A DNA stretch of 64,000 nucleotides from Streptomyces sp. SCSIO 30461 (lineage in GTDB: Bacteria > Actinomycetota > Actinomycetes > Streptomycetales > Streptomycetaceae). Numbering within the stretch: the stretch's first letter is position 1; each line of letters begins with the position of its first letter. The notes under the pieces are model-generated. The model was given only the letters and a program-made list of their open reading frames with translations, did no database searches and was not told where the DNA came from. The stretch is taken from positions 4,022,001 through 4,086,000 of the forward strand of contig NZ_CP146101.1 in assembly GCF_037023745.1 (NCBI RefSeq), given 5' to 3'. The translations under genes and the position numbers were made by a program. Shown piece after piece: positions 53,805-63,661 of the stretch.

Positions 53805-54605
53805 CTACTGCATCCCCCCCGAGATTGGCGAAACACCCGGCAGCAGAACCCCTCCAAAAAAGGCAAGAAAGGAAAATGCAATCAGGGCCACTCCGACAAT
53901 GTTGTGCAATGCGACTCCTTTGGTCAAGAAAAGTTCGCCAAAGATCAATACAGTCAATGCGACAAGCAGAAACAAATTCATCATCCCGAGAGGAATCATG
54001 ATCGACATCAAGCCCAGACAGCAAACCACGCAGTGACCACCATGGCGACTTCCGGCTTGCGCACTGCGCAGTCGCGAACGATCCACAGCATGGACACAAA
54101 ATGCATGGTCCAACGGATTTCGACAATGCCTCACGCACCTTCTCACTGGCGGACTTAGATGATACAGGCCTGCAAATAGGTAGATTGCAGACCCAATCCA
54201 TCGACCGGATTCTGGATGCTCGCTAACGGCATTCCCTGCTGCAGCAAAGGCGACATATCCAAGAAATCCGAAAACCGCCCAAACGAGAAAGAATCCGAGG
54301 GTGAAACTGCCGGATCTCATGACGCACAGCAGCTGCGATGGACTCCTTTCGCGGTAAATTGACCATGCTGCCGCCACGGGAATAACGGATGGCAGCATCA
54401 TGGCCACCATCATCGCCGTCCACACGGCCACGAAGGCAATCACCGTCATTCCCATGATCCCCGGACCGACGCCCATCCGTACGGCCAGCCGGACCGTAAC
54501 GATCCAGGCTCCCGCCAACACGGCCAGGAACAGTGTCCACGTTGCTGCCAGGTGGCGACTATCCACATCCGCCCGCCATCGGAAACGGTCAGTTTGGGCC
54601 ACCAC
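53805..54605 (-). CDS. DUF2182 integral membrane protein
   Basis: 266 residues with about six membrane helices. Family motifs: TAMMVAMMLPSVIPV in the second helix, GLYHLSPPVRRCVRHCRNPL between helices, and HGGHCVVCCLGLMSIMIPLG. Proteins of this family are predicted metal-binding membrane proteins of unknown role. The gene is visibly poorer in GC than its surroundings, which suggests import from elsewhere. GTG or ATG near 54605. No operon partner. Confidence 0.75.
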   Translation of the reverse strand: MVAQTDRFRWRADVDSRHLAATWTLFLAVLAGAWIVTVRLAVRMGVGPGIMGMTVIAFVAVWTAMMVAMMLPSVIPVAAAWSIYRERSPSQLLCVMRSGSFTLGFFLVWAVFGFLGYVAFAAAGNAVSEHPESGRWIGSAIYLFAGLYHLSPPVRRCVRHCRNPLDHAFCVHAVDRSRLRSAQAGSRHGGHCVVCCLGLMSIMIPLGMMNLFLLVALTVLIFGELFLTKGVALHNIVGVALIAFSFLAFFGGVLLPGVSPISGGMQ

Positions 54606-54696
54606 ACACGCTCCGCTCTTGCTTCCCGAGCCCCCTCCAGTCTCCCCTCTCCGCCAGTCTGTCGCTACTCAACTTCATTGGGTGATGTCGGGTAGC

Positions 54697-54736
54697 GTGG
54701 GTCGGCGGTCACCTGCGCCGGTGACCGCCGACCCAC
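54697..54736. terminator. perfect 17-bp hairpin
   Basis: GTGGGTCGGCGGTCACC pairs with GGTGACCGCCGACCCAC around TGCGCC. It lies upstream of the DUF2182 gene and next to the end of the IS256, with no T-run. It could insulate the region or end IS transcription. Confidence 0.45.
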
Positions 54737-54832
54737 ATGGGATGGCCCTCGGTGTGCATACTGTGGGGGTCTATCAGGAATTAGGTGTGATTCGTCTGTT
54801 TGGCCTATGAGTTGTTCGGTGGGCTGCTCGGA

Positions 54833-55390
54833 CTACACCCGTCCGGCGGTAAGGCGGCCGTCGAAGAGGACGTCGAACTCGTTGAGGGCGGACTTCCAGC
54901 GGTTGTTCCAGCGCTGGCGGCCGCGGCCGGTGGGGTCGAGGGCGAGGGTGGCCAGGTAGAGGCGCTTGAGGGCGGCCTGCTCGTTGGGGAAGTGCCCGCA
55001 GGCCTGGGCCGCGCGCCGGTAGCGGGCGTTGAGGGACTCGATGGCGTTGGTGGTGTAGACGACTTGGCGGATGGCGTCGGGCAGGCCGAGGAAGGGCACG
55101 AATTCGCTCCAGGCCCGCTGCCAGGTCCCGGCGATCGAGGGGTAGCGTTTGCCCCAGATGGCGTCGAAGTCGGCGAGTCGTTGCCGGGCTTCTTCTTCGT
55201 TGACGGCGGTGTAGACGGGCTTGAGGTCGCGGGCGACCTCGGCCCAGTCGCGGCGGGAGGCGTAGCGCAGGCTGGCGCGGATGAGATGGACGACGCAGGT
55301 CTGCACGACGGTCTGGGGCCAGACGGTGCTGACCGCGTCAGGCAGGGCACTCAGCCCGTCGCAGACCAGCATGAGCACATCGCGCACGCC
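54833..55390 (-). pseudogene. IS256 transposase, C-terminal half
   Basis: Reads GVRDVLMLVCDGLSALPDAV (second Asp), VWPQTVVQTCVVHLIRASLR, YTTNAIESLNARYRRAAQAC (Glu) and ALDPTGRGRQRWNNRWKSAL, the standard IS256 end. Cut at 55390 by IS4. Confidence 0.88.
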
Positions 55391-55403
55391 CAAGGCCGCG
55401 GAG

Positions 55404-56139
55404 TTAAGCGCCGGGACCGTCCGTCAAGAGGGTCGTCTTCCATGCGTCGGCGAGTGTGTATGTCCCGTAGGCGATCTTCTTGAGCAGGCCCTCGGCGGCC
55501 CACTGGCTCATCTGGGTTGCGAAGCTCCTCGTGCTGTGGATACCCAGCGCGAGGGTGACTTCTCGTGGGCGCCAGGCGCGTTCGGGATCGGCAGCCATGA
55601 GATGGAAGACTCTGTTCCTGTTGCCGGCTCCCATGGGGCGGATGCCCGCGACTGCCTTGCGTAGGTCCTCAGGTTGCCTCTCCGGCGGTTCGGGTGGACA
55701 TGCGGGTGCGGAGCGGAGAGCCACGGTCAGTGCGGTGATCTTCCTGCTCTGTCGTGGTCTGAGTTCGGCAGGTCTGGTGGGATATCGGTTGCGTCCCGCC
55801 TTCACGGCGCGTGCGCTGGTACGAAGGCGCCGTGGTGGAAGCAGCCCCATGAGCAGGGCCGTTCCGATCCGGCCGACCAGCAGGCTCTGTCCGGTGAGTT
55901 GGTCGTCGGCTCTGGCGAGGACGAGCTGGTCGCGGGCTGTCTCCAAGGCGATGGTGAAGCTGGCGCGGTCCGGGTCGGTCCCGGGGCGGCACTCCACGGC
56001 GTCGCCATGGCCGTCCGCAGGATCTGGTAGATGGTCAGCTGGGCCCACAGTTCCTGTTCCAGGCCCGCGGGATCCTGTGAGCGCAGCACGAGTCCGTGCT
56101 GCAGCGTGTACCGAAGCGCGTAATAGGCCGATTCGTGTT
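55404..56139 (-). pseudogene. IS4 transposase, 3' exon with frameshift
   Basis: From the intron junction: EHESAYYALRYTLQHGLVLR, then GLEQELWAQLTIYQILRTAM. Near 56000 a one-base deletion shifts the frame and it continues DAVECRPGTDPDRASFTIAL, ETARDQLVLARADDQL and ARAVKAGRNRYP to a stop at 55404. Even after splicing the enzyme would be broken, unless the shift is a sequencing error. Confidence 0.82.
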
Positions 56140-56179
56140 GTCGGGTAGGTGCGGCGCATTGCTGCGCCGCACCCCCCTC

Positions 56180-56213
56180 AGAACCGGACGGGCGGCGTTA
56201 ACCGCATCCGGCT
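56180..56213 (-). ncRNA. group II intron domain V
   Basis: On the minus strand GAGCCGGATGCGGT, loop TAAC, GCCGCCCGTCCGGTTC. Stem and AGC triad are intact, but the loop is TAAC rather than a GNRA tetraloop. Domain VI with GGTGCGGCGC / GCGCCGCACC follows. Confidence 0.82.
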
Positions 56214-56254
56214 CAAGCAGGCCCTGAAGGCCCACGGGCAGCCAGAATGGCTGG

Positions 56255-58027
56255 TCAGCGTGGTTCACTGCCGCCGCGCCAGCGGTGGCAGTGAACGTGG
56301 GTGAGTCGGAAGGCGACGGGATCGTCGGACTGGCTTCCGTCCGCTTCGGCGGTGAGCGCGTTTGCGCGTACCGCCGTCCGGATCGCCCGCAGCCACTGCT
56401 CCCATTCCTGGGGGCTCTGCGGCTGCTGGTCGGCGTGCAGGAGAAGCGTTCCGCAGAGCGGGCACCGGCCGTGCTGTCCTTGGAGCAGACTCAGCAGGCG
56501 CGTGCTGAGCGGGGGCTTGTTCCTGCGTCGCCGCGAGGCCCAGTACTCGGTCAGCGCCGGGTCGTCCACGGACGCCCCTTTGACGACGAGTTGATGTCTG
56601 ACGATCCTGGTCCAGGCGAATTTGGTGAGGTAGCGGCCGCTCTCGCGGTCACCGAACACCCACCGGTCCTGCCGGGACTCGTTGAACCGGCCGAAATACC
56701 GGGAGGTCACCCAGCCGTTCGGCTTGTTCGGGTGTGTGTGGCGGGCCCACTTGTAGACCAGCCTCCACACATGGTTGTCCAGCGAGGCGAACACCTCACT
56801 GGAGACCACTCCCCGAAAGTAGGCAGCCCAGCCCCGGATGATCGGGTTGAGCTTGGCGATCATCGCCGCCGCGTTCTGCCCCCGAAGGGCCAGCACCTCG
56901 GCGGCGAGCCGTGCCCGGATCCGTCGCACGGATGCCTTGCTCGGCTTGATCAGCAGCATGCCGTGGTAGCGGCGGACGGTGAAGCCCAGGAAGTCGCAGC
57001 CCTCGTCGAGGTGCGCGATGCGCGTCTTGTCCTCGTTGAAGGCCAGACCCCGGGGCCTGAGCCACCGGGCGAGCCGCTCCTTGACCTGTTGCGCCTCGTC
57101 ACGACTGTGACAGAGCACCACCAGGTCGTCGGCGTACCTGACCAGAGTCGGCGAGCCGACTGCCAGTTCACCAGCCCGTGGGCCGGTGAGCCGGTAGTGG
57201 ACTCCGGCAGCCTCTTCCATCCCGTGCAAGGCCACGTTCATCAGCGCCGGGGAGATGATCCCGCCTTGCGGAACCCCCTCCTCGGTCGGGGCGAGAACGC
57301 CGCGGTCGAGTACTCCCGCCTTGAGCCACTGCTCGACCAGCCCCCGGGCGGGGAACTGTCCGATCGAGGCCATGAGGCGGTCGTGATCGATGCGGTCGAA
57401 CGCCGCTGCCAGGTCTGCGTCAAGGACCCACTGGCGCTTCGGGCTCTTGCCCTTGGCGGCCAGGAAGATCGCTCCGATCGCGTCGTGGCAGCCACGGCCG
57501 GGACGAAATCCATAGGATCTCGGCTCGAACCGTGCCTCCCACTCGGGTTCCAGCGCGTTCAGCGTCACGGCTTGAAGACACCGGTCGATGATCACGGGAA
57601 TTCCGAGGCCGCGCTGACGGCCATTGGCCTTGGGGATATAGACCCGCCTGACGGGCAAGGGTCTCCACGGCGCTGCCCGGTGCTGCATCCAGTCGGCCAG
57701 TTCGGCCTTCCCCTGGGGCAGCAGGACAACCCGGCCGTCGATCCCTGCCGTCTTGCGGCCAGCGTTGATCTCCGTCACCCGCCGCACGCTCACCAGCGTG
57801 TTGGAGCGGGAGCGGAGCATTAGTTTCTGGAGATTGCGGACCTTCTTGAGGTCCCCTGCCTGCGATGCCGTGAAGATCCGCTGCCTCAGCCGCCGTACTT
57901 CGTTCTCCGCGCCCTGCCAGTCGATCGACTGCCAGTCGGTGATGTCGTCCTCAGGTCCGTTCGCCGTGACGGCACTGTCGTCCTGGACGGTGTCCGCCAC
58001 GGGAGATGTTGTCGCCACGGTGTCCAA
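56255..58027 (-). CDS. ltrA: group II intron-encoded reverse transcriptase-maturase-HNH protein
   Basis: 590 residues from TTG 58027 (MDTVATTSP). RT: NAGRKTAGIDGRVVLL, RRVYIPKANGRQRGLGIPVI, WVLDADLAAAFDRIDHDRLM (first Asp), GVPQGGIISPALMNVALHGM, VRYADDLVVLC (active site). Maturase: LNPIIRGWAAYFRGVVSSEV and ARHTHPNKPNGWVTSRYFG. HNH: GRCPLCGTLLLHADQQ and THVHCHRW. It shares layout and many residues with the protein at 39863-41647. All domains appear intact. Confidence 0.93.
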   Translation of the reverse strand: MDTVATTSPVADTVQDDSAVTANGPEDDITDWQSIDWQGAENEVRRLRQRIFTASQAGDLKKVRNLQKLMLRSRSNTLVSVRRVTEINAGRKTAGIDGRVVLLPQGKAELADWMQHRAAPWRPLPVRRVYIPKANGRQRGLGIPVIIDRCLQAVTLNALEPEWEARFEPRSYGFRPGRGCHDAIGAIFLAAKGKSPKRQWVLDADLAAAFDRIDHDRLMASIGQFPARGLVEQWLKAGVLDRGVLAPTEEGVPQGGIISPALMNVALHGMEEAAGVHYRLTGPRAGELAVGSPTLVRYADDLVVLCHSRDEAQQVKERLARWLRPRGLAFNEDKTRIAHLDEGCDFLGFTVRRYHGMLLIKPSKASVRRIRARLAAEVLALRGQNAAAMIAKLNPIIRGWAAYFRGVVSSEVFASLDNHVWRLVYKWARHTHPNKPNGWVTSRYFGRFNESRQDRWVFGDRESGRYLTKFAWTRIVRHQLVVKGASVDDPALTEYWASRRRRNKPPLSTRLLSLLQGQHGRCPLCGTLLLHADQQPQSPQEWEQWLRAIRTAVRANALTAEADGSQSDDPVAFRLTHVHCHRWRGGSEPR

Positions 58028-58691
58028 CTTGCCCTTCGGTTTCAGCGTTGATGGTCATCCGGTCCTCACAGGCCCACCTGACCCACGTCAGCACCCTTGC
58101 GGGTCCGGGCTGAGCCCGTATCCGGCCGGTTATGCGAGGCGACCAGCGGAGGCGCTGGTCATCTGCCCCGGTTTCCCGCTGCCTTTCGGCGACCGGCGTT
58201 GGCTTCTTGGGTCATCCTGTGCCCGCTGGGGAGTTGGGCCTTCCTTACGGTCGGCTGACCGGACGCTGTCGCGTCCGGACCCCAGCGGGGTTTCCACGTT
58301 CCACACGAGTGAGATACGACCGGGGTGGGTGCCCCCTAAACTCCGGGACGGCGATGCTCTCCCGGCTGACGTTGGGTCTTCAGCCGGCGCCTGCCGCTTC
58401 TCAGCGACCAGTCCTGCACCCCGCTGGAGCAGTCCATCGGCGGGGCCCACGATCACGAAGCATCATCAGGGGTTCACTTGCGTTCACCCGTCCGGTCTTC
58501 CCCTTGCCTGTAATCCCCGGATGGCACGGGGGCCCTTGGGCTTCTCCTTCGAGCTCCACACCCCGCCGTTACCGGCGACGCATGTCGAAGTGGGGACGGG
58601 CCTTGAGCACTGGCCCGGAACTACGCTGTCGACATCAAGTCGATCCTCCGATCAGGTAGTTCACTCAATCTCGTGCGACTTCGTGTCGCAC

Positions 58692-59631
58692 CCCACCGTT
58701 CGTGATAGAGCCCGACCAGGGTTTCGGCCGGATCGCGGCGGTGATCCAGCAGCGTGGTGGCGATGCGGTACTGCTCACAGAGCGTCTCTCCGGTCGCAGT
58801 GCTCATGGTGATCGTCGAGTCGATGACCCGCAGCTTGAGCGTGCCCATCCGTGTCAAGTACGAGCCGTCGGGTAGCACCGCCAAGATGGCCGGGCGACGT
58901 CGGGCGGTGATCCGGATGACGAACTGCGCGCCGGTGGCCGCCGTGTCGGACAGGAAGTCGTCCGCGTCGAAGCCGCGGTCGGCGAGGACGAGCATGGTGG
59001 CGTTCACCAACCGCAGCAGTCGGCGGGCGTACGCGGCCTCGTACTCATTCGTCGGCCCGAACTCGGCCCCGAGGAGCCCGCGGGTGCCGGTCTCGCACAG
59101 TGTCATCAGGCGCATCATGGGGTATCCGGCCCAACCGAGTCGGGCCTGGACTTTGCCCAGCCAGGCCCGGTTCCGTTCGCAGTCGGGGACTTTGATGGCA
59201 CTGCAGCCGTCGAAGGCGACGGTTCGCCAGCGTCGGTAGCAGGTGCCTGGGGTGGTGGGCTGCGCGATGGGGCCGGCGACCACGTCGAACAGTGCCTTCA
59301 GCGGAGCCGGCCCCAGGCGCCGTCGCAGACAACGAAGGGCCTTCTCGCTCGGCCGGCTTGCGTTCCGCCTCGCGAGTCCGGCCGTCAGCTTGTCCCATAC
59401 CCGGAGATAGCCCAGCGCGGGGAACAGGGACAGGGCCAGGATGAAGTACACCCCGACGCGTGACGGAAGGAGACGCCGCCGACGCTCAAGGACCCGGCTC
59501 TCCTCCAGGACCGCATCGACGAGTTCAACGGGAAGATACCGAGTCAGGTCTCCCAAGTGGCCCGGCGCGAGAAGGAGTTCTTCTTCACGTCCATGGGATT
59601 CGGGCACGGTGGTGGCACACTGGCTGGTCAA
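58692..59631 (-). pseudogene. IS4 transposase, 5' exon
   Basis: TTG 59631. HLGDLTRYLPVELVDAVLEE, SRVGVYFILALSLFPALGYL, WRTVAFDGCSAIKVPD (first Asp), TMLVLADRGFDADDFLSDT (second Asp) and LVGLYHERW before the intron. The catalytic Glu codon of HERWE is split by the intron (G in this exon, AA in the next). Confidence 0.88.
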
Positions 59632-59758
59632 CGGGACCTCTTCGGCGAGTAGATCTTGGTCGATCCCTCACCTACCAGAGGTCCCGTTGCCACATCCGCC
59701 GCATACAGCGAGATCACCCTCTTGACGGACGGTCCCGGCGCTTAACTCCGCGGCCTTG

Positions 59759-60571
59759 CGCGCACGCCTCGGTTCTTGATCTCGGTCAGGACGGTCTGCC
59801 AGTACTTGGCGCCCTCCCCGCCGTTCCCGGCCCACAGGCCGAGGATCTCGCGGTAGCCGTCGGCGGTGACCGCAACGGCCACGTAGATCGGCCGGTTGGC
59901 GACGTGACCATCCCTGATCTTGACGTGGACGGCGTCGATGAAGACGACGGGTAGACCGGATCGAGCGGGCGGGTGCGCCACTCCGCCATCGACTCCAGGG
60001 CCTTGTCGGTGATCGTGGAGATGGTCTCCTTCGTCGTCGTCATCCCGTAGGTCTGGGCGAGGTGGGAGACGATCTCGCCGGAGGTCAGGCCCTTGGCGGT
60101 CAGCGAGATCACCAGATCGTCCAGCGCGCCGGTGCGGCGGGCGTACACGGGCAGCATCCGGGGCCGGAAGGTGCCCAGCCTGTCTCTGGGGATCTGCACC
60201 GTCACGGCACCGACCTCCGTCATGACCTTCTTGGTCCGGTAGCCGTTGCGCATGTTGCCGCCCGAGCGGGACCCTCGCCCACCGCTCCGGCCGGCCTCGG
60301 CGGCCAGGTGCTCGTCCATTTCGGCTTCCAGGGCGGCCTGCATCAGGTGCTGGGCCAGCTCGGGCAGCAGCCCGCCCTCGCCCATCAGCCGCAGCCCTTC
60401 CCCGCGGACCTTCTCGGCCGCGAGCGCGGCCAGCTCCTCCAGCAGCTCGCTGGACAGACCGTTCTGAGACACCGGCATCGACTTCACGTCGGCACCCTGA
60501 ACACTGCTGTCAGCCACGGCAAGCGACACGCTGCCGGAGGTCTCGATCCGGTGATCCATCGTCGTATTCAT
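59759..60571 (-). pseudogene. IS256 transposase, N-terminal half, frameshifted
   Basis: ATG 60571. SELLEELAALAAEKVRGEGL, ALEAEMDEHLAAEAG, NMRNGYRTKKVMTEVGAVTV, YARRTGALDDLVISLTAKGL and ISTITDKALESMAEW. Near 59960 the frame shifts to continue PVVFIDAVHVKIRDGHVANR (first Asp) and GYREILGLWAGNGGEGAKYW. IS4 enters after KNRGVRA. Confidence 0.85.
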
Positions 60572-60593
60572 CAGGTGACTCCTTCGTGGAGGC

Positions 60594-60760
60594 TCACACC
60601 TGATTCATGACACTCGCTACTGTGGCCGTCAGAGGGGCCGTCGTCCGACCGAACGGCGATGGGTGGGGCCGATATGGGGTGAGGTAGCCGAAGAGCTTGT
60701 GCTTGCGCAGGCGGCGGCGGTTGTAGAAGATCTCGATGACCCCGTTGCCCGCTTGCTTAT
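60594..60760 (-). pseudogene. IS3-like transposase tail (left copy)
   Basis: The minus frame reads GNGVIEIFYNRRRLRKHKLF and GYLTP. The E..YN..R.H..LGYLTP pattern is the last part of IS3-type transposases. A related tail in the opposite orientation is at 61810-61942. Confidence 0.6.
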
Positions 60761-61760
60761 GCGGCGAGGTCAAGGGCAGCGAGGTGTGATGTCCGGGTCG
60801 GGGCGAGTGGTTGCCCGGTCCACCAGGCGTCGATGCGGATGAGGTTGATGGCGGTGGCTGTGAGGACGTGTGAGAGGGCGGTCTTCCGTAGTCCTGCGTA
60901 GCGGGTGCGGCGAGCGCCAGTGGCAGTGACGGCCTGGTGGATCGTGCCCTCCACGCCGGAGCGGATCGTGTAGACGGCCCGGCGTCCATCAGGTGTTCGT
61001 CGGGAAGCAGGTGCTTGGCGTGGAGCCGGTCGTGGGTCTCGTCGACGACCGTAGCCGTCGGCTGCAATGCGCCAGGTGAGCTGGGTCCGCTCGTTCTCAT
61101 CACTTGGCAGCCGGTAGGAGTCCATTCGGGCCCCGTACTGTTTCTGCCAGGCCGGGGGCATCCAGGACGCGAGCCACTGGGGTGCGGCAACGGCGACCGC
61201 CTCCAGCGCGGCCCGCAGCGTCTCGCCGACGAACTCCAGGCGGTTGAGGTCCCTCACTGCGGCAAGCACATGCGTGGAGTCGGTGCGCTGCCGGCCCCGG
61301 CCTGCCACCAGCCCCAGCTCCGTGAGCCGTTCCAGAGCAGATCCAGAATCTCCTCCTCCAGACTGCGGGCCAGGAGACGGTCGCGGAACCCCGCCAGCAC
61401 GGTGAAACCGAAGCCCGGGTCTGTCAGGTCGAGGCCAAGCAGGTACTTCCAATCGATTCTCGCGCGCACCGCGTGGACCGCCTGGCGGTCGGTCAGATTC
61501 TCCGCGAACTGCAGCACGCTGACCAGCGCCAGCTGGCCCGGAGCGACACCGGGGCGGCCACGCACGCCGAACGCGGACCTGAACACCTCGTCGCCGAACA
61601 GAGGACCGAGCGCGTCCCGCACCCGCATCGCCAAACACCCCTTGGGAAACGCTGCCCAAGCCACCACCCTCGTTCCCTCAGGCACCCCCCGACCCGAGTC
61701 CGCCCGCATCGACACCCAACCCCTCCGTCCCGAGTCCGAGACGGCCTCGCGACTCAAGCC
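60757..61760 (-). pseudogene. IS1182-family transposase, degenerate
   Basis: One frame reads FGDEVFRSAFGVRGRPGVAP, LVSVLQFAENLTDRQAVHAV and RARIDWKYLLGLDLTDPGF; a shift then gives LGLVAGRGRQRTDSTHVLAA (Asp region) and VGETLRAALEAVAVAAPQWL. An internal deletion removes the catalytic centre, and the end reads GVEGTIHQAVTATGARRTRY. Non-functional. A different IS1182 lineage from the 12 and 32 kb copies. Confidence 0.78.
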
Positions 61761-61809
61761 CCCGACCTGAGGCTCCACCCCTGAACCACCCACCAAGGTG
61801 GAGATCAGA

Positions 61810-61942
61810 GGCATTCACCCAATCGGGCAACGGGGTCATCGAGACCTTCTACAACCGCCACCACCTGCGCAAGCACAAGCTCTTCGACTACCTCACCCCG
61901 ACCGAGACCCGACAGCGGCACCAACACGACCTCGCGACATAA
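61810..61942 (+). pseudogene. IS3-like transposase tail (right copy, inverted)
   Basis: Reads QSGNGVIETFYNRHHLRKHK and LFDYLTPTETRQRHQHDLAT. The same module as at 60594-60760 in the opposite orientation, so the degenerate IS1182 lies between inverted tails. Confidence 0.6.
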
Positions 61943-61959
61943 CGAACGAGTGTCCAAGA

Positions 61960-62290
61960 TCACGGGGAAACTTCACCGCCCGCCTCACCCGCGGCGGCCG
62001 ACACCTGCGCTTGCGCATCTCGGCGACCTGACCCTGGCGACACGAACCGGCCACAGCCTTCCACCGCCTCGCCACACTGCCCCGCAAACCCCTGACCACC
62101 CACGACCCGAAAGACCCCGGAGAACCCGACCACCGCGCCGGGGCTCCACCATGCCCGAACACCGAAATCGCTTCGGCCACCCGACAGCAGACGATCAACG
62201 ACACCTCATCGCCTCAAGCGAAAAGGCGAGGTCAGCAGGGCAGCCTCACGCGGTACACACACCAAATCGTGACTCGCTCTTGACAAGAAG
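61960..62290 (+). pseudogene. IS1380-family transposase, C-terminal remnant
   Basis: One frame reads FTARLTRGGRHLRLRISATW and HEPATAFHRLATLP, matching the arginine-rich end of IS1380 transposases (compare LPARLAHHARRRHLRLPADWPW at 28.5 kb). No upstream part. 62291-62545 is a lower-GC stretch in which I see no gene. Confidence 0.5.
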
Positions 62291-62547
62291 CACTATCTAA
62301 CGTGCCATCAAGGCTATCGCAACTGTGCGACACACGAGCGGTCGTCACCGTTTATTCGGGTCTGAACCTCTACGCTTACTTCAGTGGCACCAGCGACCTC
62401 TCTTCTGCTGTCGAGAGGTACTCCGCAGCCGACCTTACCGGGGCACCTCGATATAAAGTCCGGTAATCCTGAATTGAGTTGGTGGTGCCGGGACTGAAAA
62501 GACCAGAAAGGCCTTCCTGTGGCCTCTGGGTACTCGATCTCTAAGAG

Positions 62548-63417
62548 AGTGTCTCACGTGGTGAGTTTCGCGAGCTTCTTGTAGCAGGTGAGGGCGGCTG
62601 CGGGGCCGAGGAAGGCGAGGAAGTGGGAGCCCTTTCACTCGTACCGAACGGTGAGCCAGCGGTAGCCGGACAGCCCGGCGATCGACCGCTCGATCTTCCA
62701 GCGGTGCCGGCCAAGCCGCTCACCGGACTCGATGCCCGGCCGTGCGATACGCGGGACGACTCCCCGCTCACGCAGCCAGGACAGGTGCTCGGCGGAGAAG
62801 TCCGCCTTGTCGGCACGGAGCTTGACCGGTCGGCGCCGCCGCGGCCCGCGGCGGGAGCGGACGGCGGGTATGGCCCGGACCAGCGGCTTGAGGGCCAGGC
62901 TGTCGTGCATGTTCGCGCCGGACACCGCGACGGCGAGCGGAATGCTCTGGGGCCTCGGACAGCACGTGCAGCTTGCTGCCCTTCTTGCCACGATCGATCG
63001 GATTCGGCCCGGTGAACGCACCCCCCTTTTCGCCCGCACCGACGCCGCGTCCACGATCACGCAGGTCCAGTCGAGCTCACCCCGGACACCAAGTTCGTCC
63101 AAGACCGACCGGTGCTGTCGGCGCCACAGCCCTGCCTGGGTCCACGCGGTGAACCGGCGATGCGCCGTCGCGGGCGAGACGCCGAACCTCTCCGGCAGGT
63201 GTCGCCAGGCGCACCCGCTGGTCAGCACGTACACCACCGCCGTGAATACAGCCCGCTCATCCAGCGGCGCGATCCCACCGCCCTGCGGACGGGAGTTGAA
63301 CGACGGCAGCAACGGTGCGACCAGCTCCCATAACCCGTCAGGAACCAGCCGCTGCGACAGATCAGCACCCACGAAGAGACATCATGCCGCAGCCCACACC
63401 ATCACCACGTGAGACAA
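62548..63417 (-). mobile_element. IS5-family element, inactive
   Basis: Ends TGTCTCACGTGGTGA in inverted orientation (near 62550 and 63415). One transposase gene with lesions. About 870 bp. Confidence 0.82.
62554..63372 (-). pseudogene. IS5-family transposase with frameshifts and a premature stop
   Basis: ATG or GTG 63372. LVPDGLWELVAPLLPSF, TSGCAWRHLPERFGVSPATA, WTCVIVDAASVRAKRG (first Asp). Two shifts between about 63020 and 62950 replace the GPNPIDRGKKGSKLHVL motif, then SIPLAVAVSGANMHDSLALK, LRADKADFSAEHLSWLRERG and HRWKIERSIAGLSGYRWLTV. A TGA at 62635 replaces the usual Arg in RYERKGSH; the remaining tail FLAFLGPAAALTCYKKLAKL is intact to 62554. Confidence 0.85.
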
Positions 63418-63661
63418 CCTCTAAGCCGGCGAGGGGATTTGCACCCGACCGCCCCTCCGCGCACCGTACCTGCGCAGTCAAGGTGCGGACGTTTCTTGCC
63501 AGCCCGCAGTTGTCGCGGTCGACGAACGGGCCTTCACTGTCTCGTCGAGCTGCAGCCAGGGCTGGCAGGAAGCCACAGGCATACGGATTTCCATCCCAAC
63601 CCATGCGTGTCGGCACACCCCTCCGGCCCAATAAACGACGACGCAACTCCCGGAGCCGCAG

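Larger units (their letters stand above)
56140..58691 (-). mobile_element. complete group II intron (2552 nt) in the IS4 transposase
   Basis: 5' end GTGCGACACGA at 58691; 3' end CTACCCGAC at 56140. Exon join TGG-G|AA-CAC restores HERWEHESAYYAL. Domains I-III lie in 58028-58691, the protein gene in domain IV, and domains V-VI near the 3' end. Same architecture as the 39-41 kb intron but clearly diverged. Confidence 0.9.
55391..59758 (-). mobile_element. IS4-family element carrying a group II intron
   Basis: Perfect long inverted ends (CAAGGCCGCGGAGTTAAGCG...). The 10-bp target repeat on both sides fits IS4. Without the intron it is about 1.8 kb. Confidence 0.92.
54800..60590 (-). mobile_element. 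IS256-family element carrying IS4 carrying a group II intron
   Basis: Outer limits are approximate. The transposase is split at a 10-bp direct repeat CGCGCACGCC (55381-55390 and 59759-59768) by the IS4 at 55391-59758. Confidence 0.8.
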
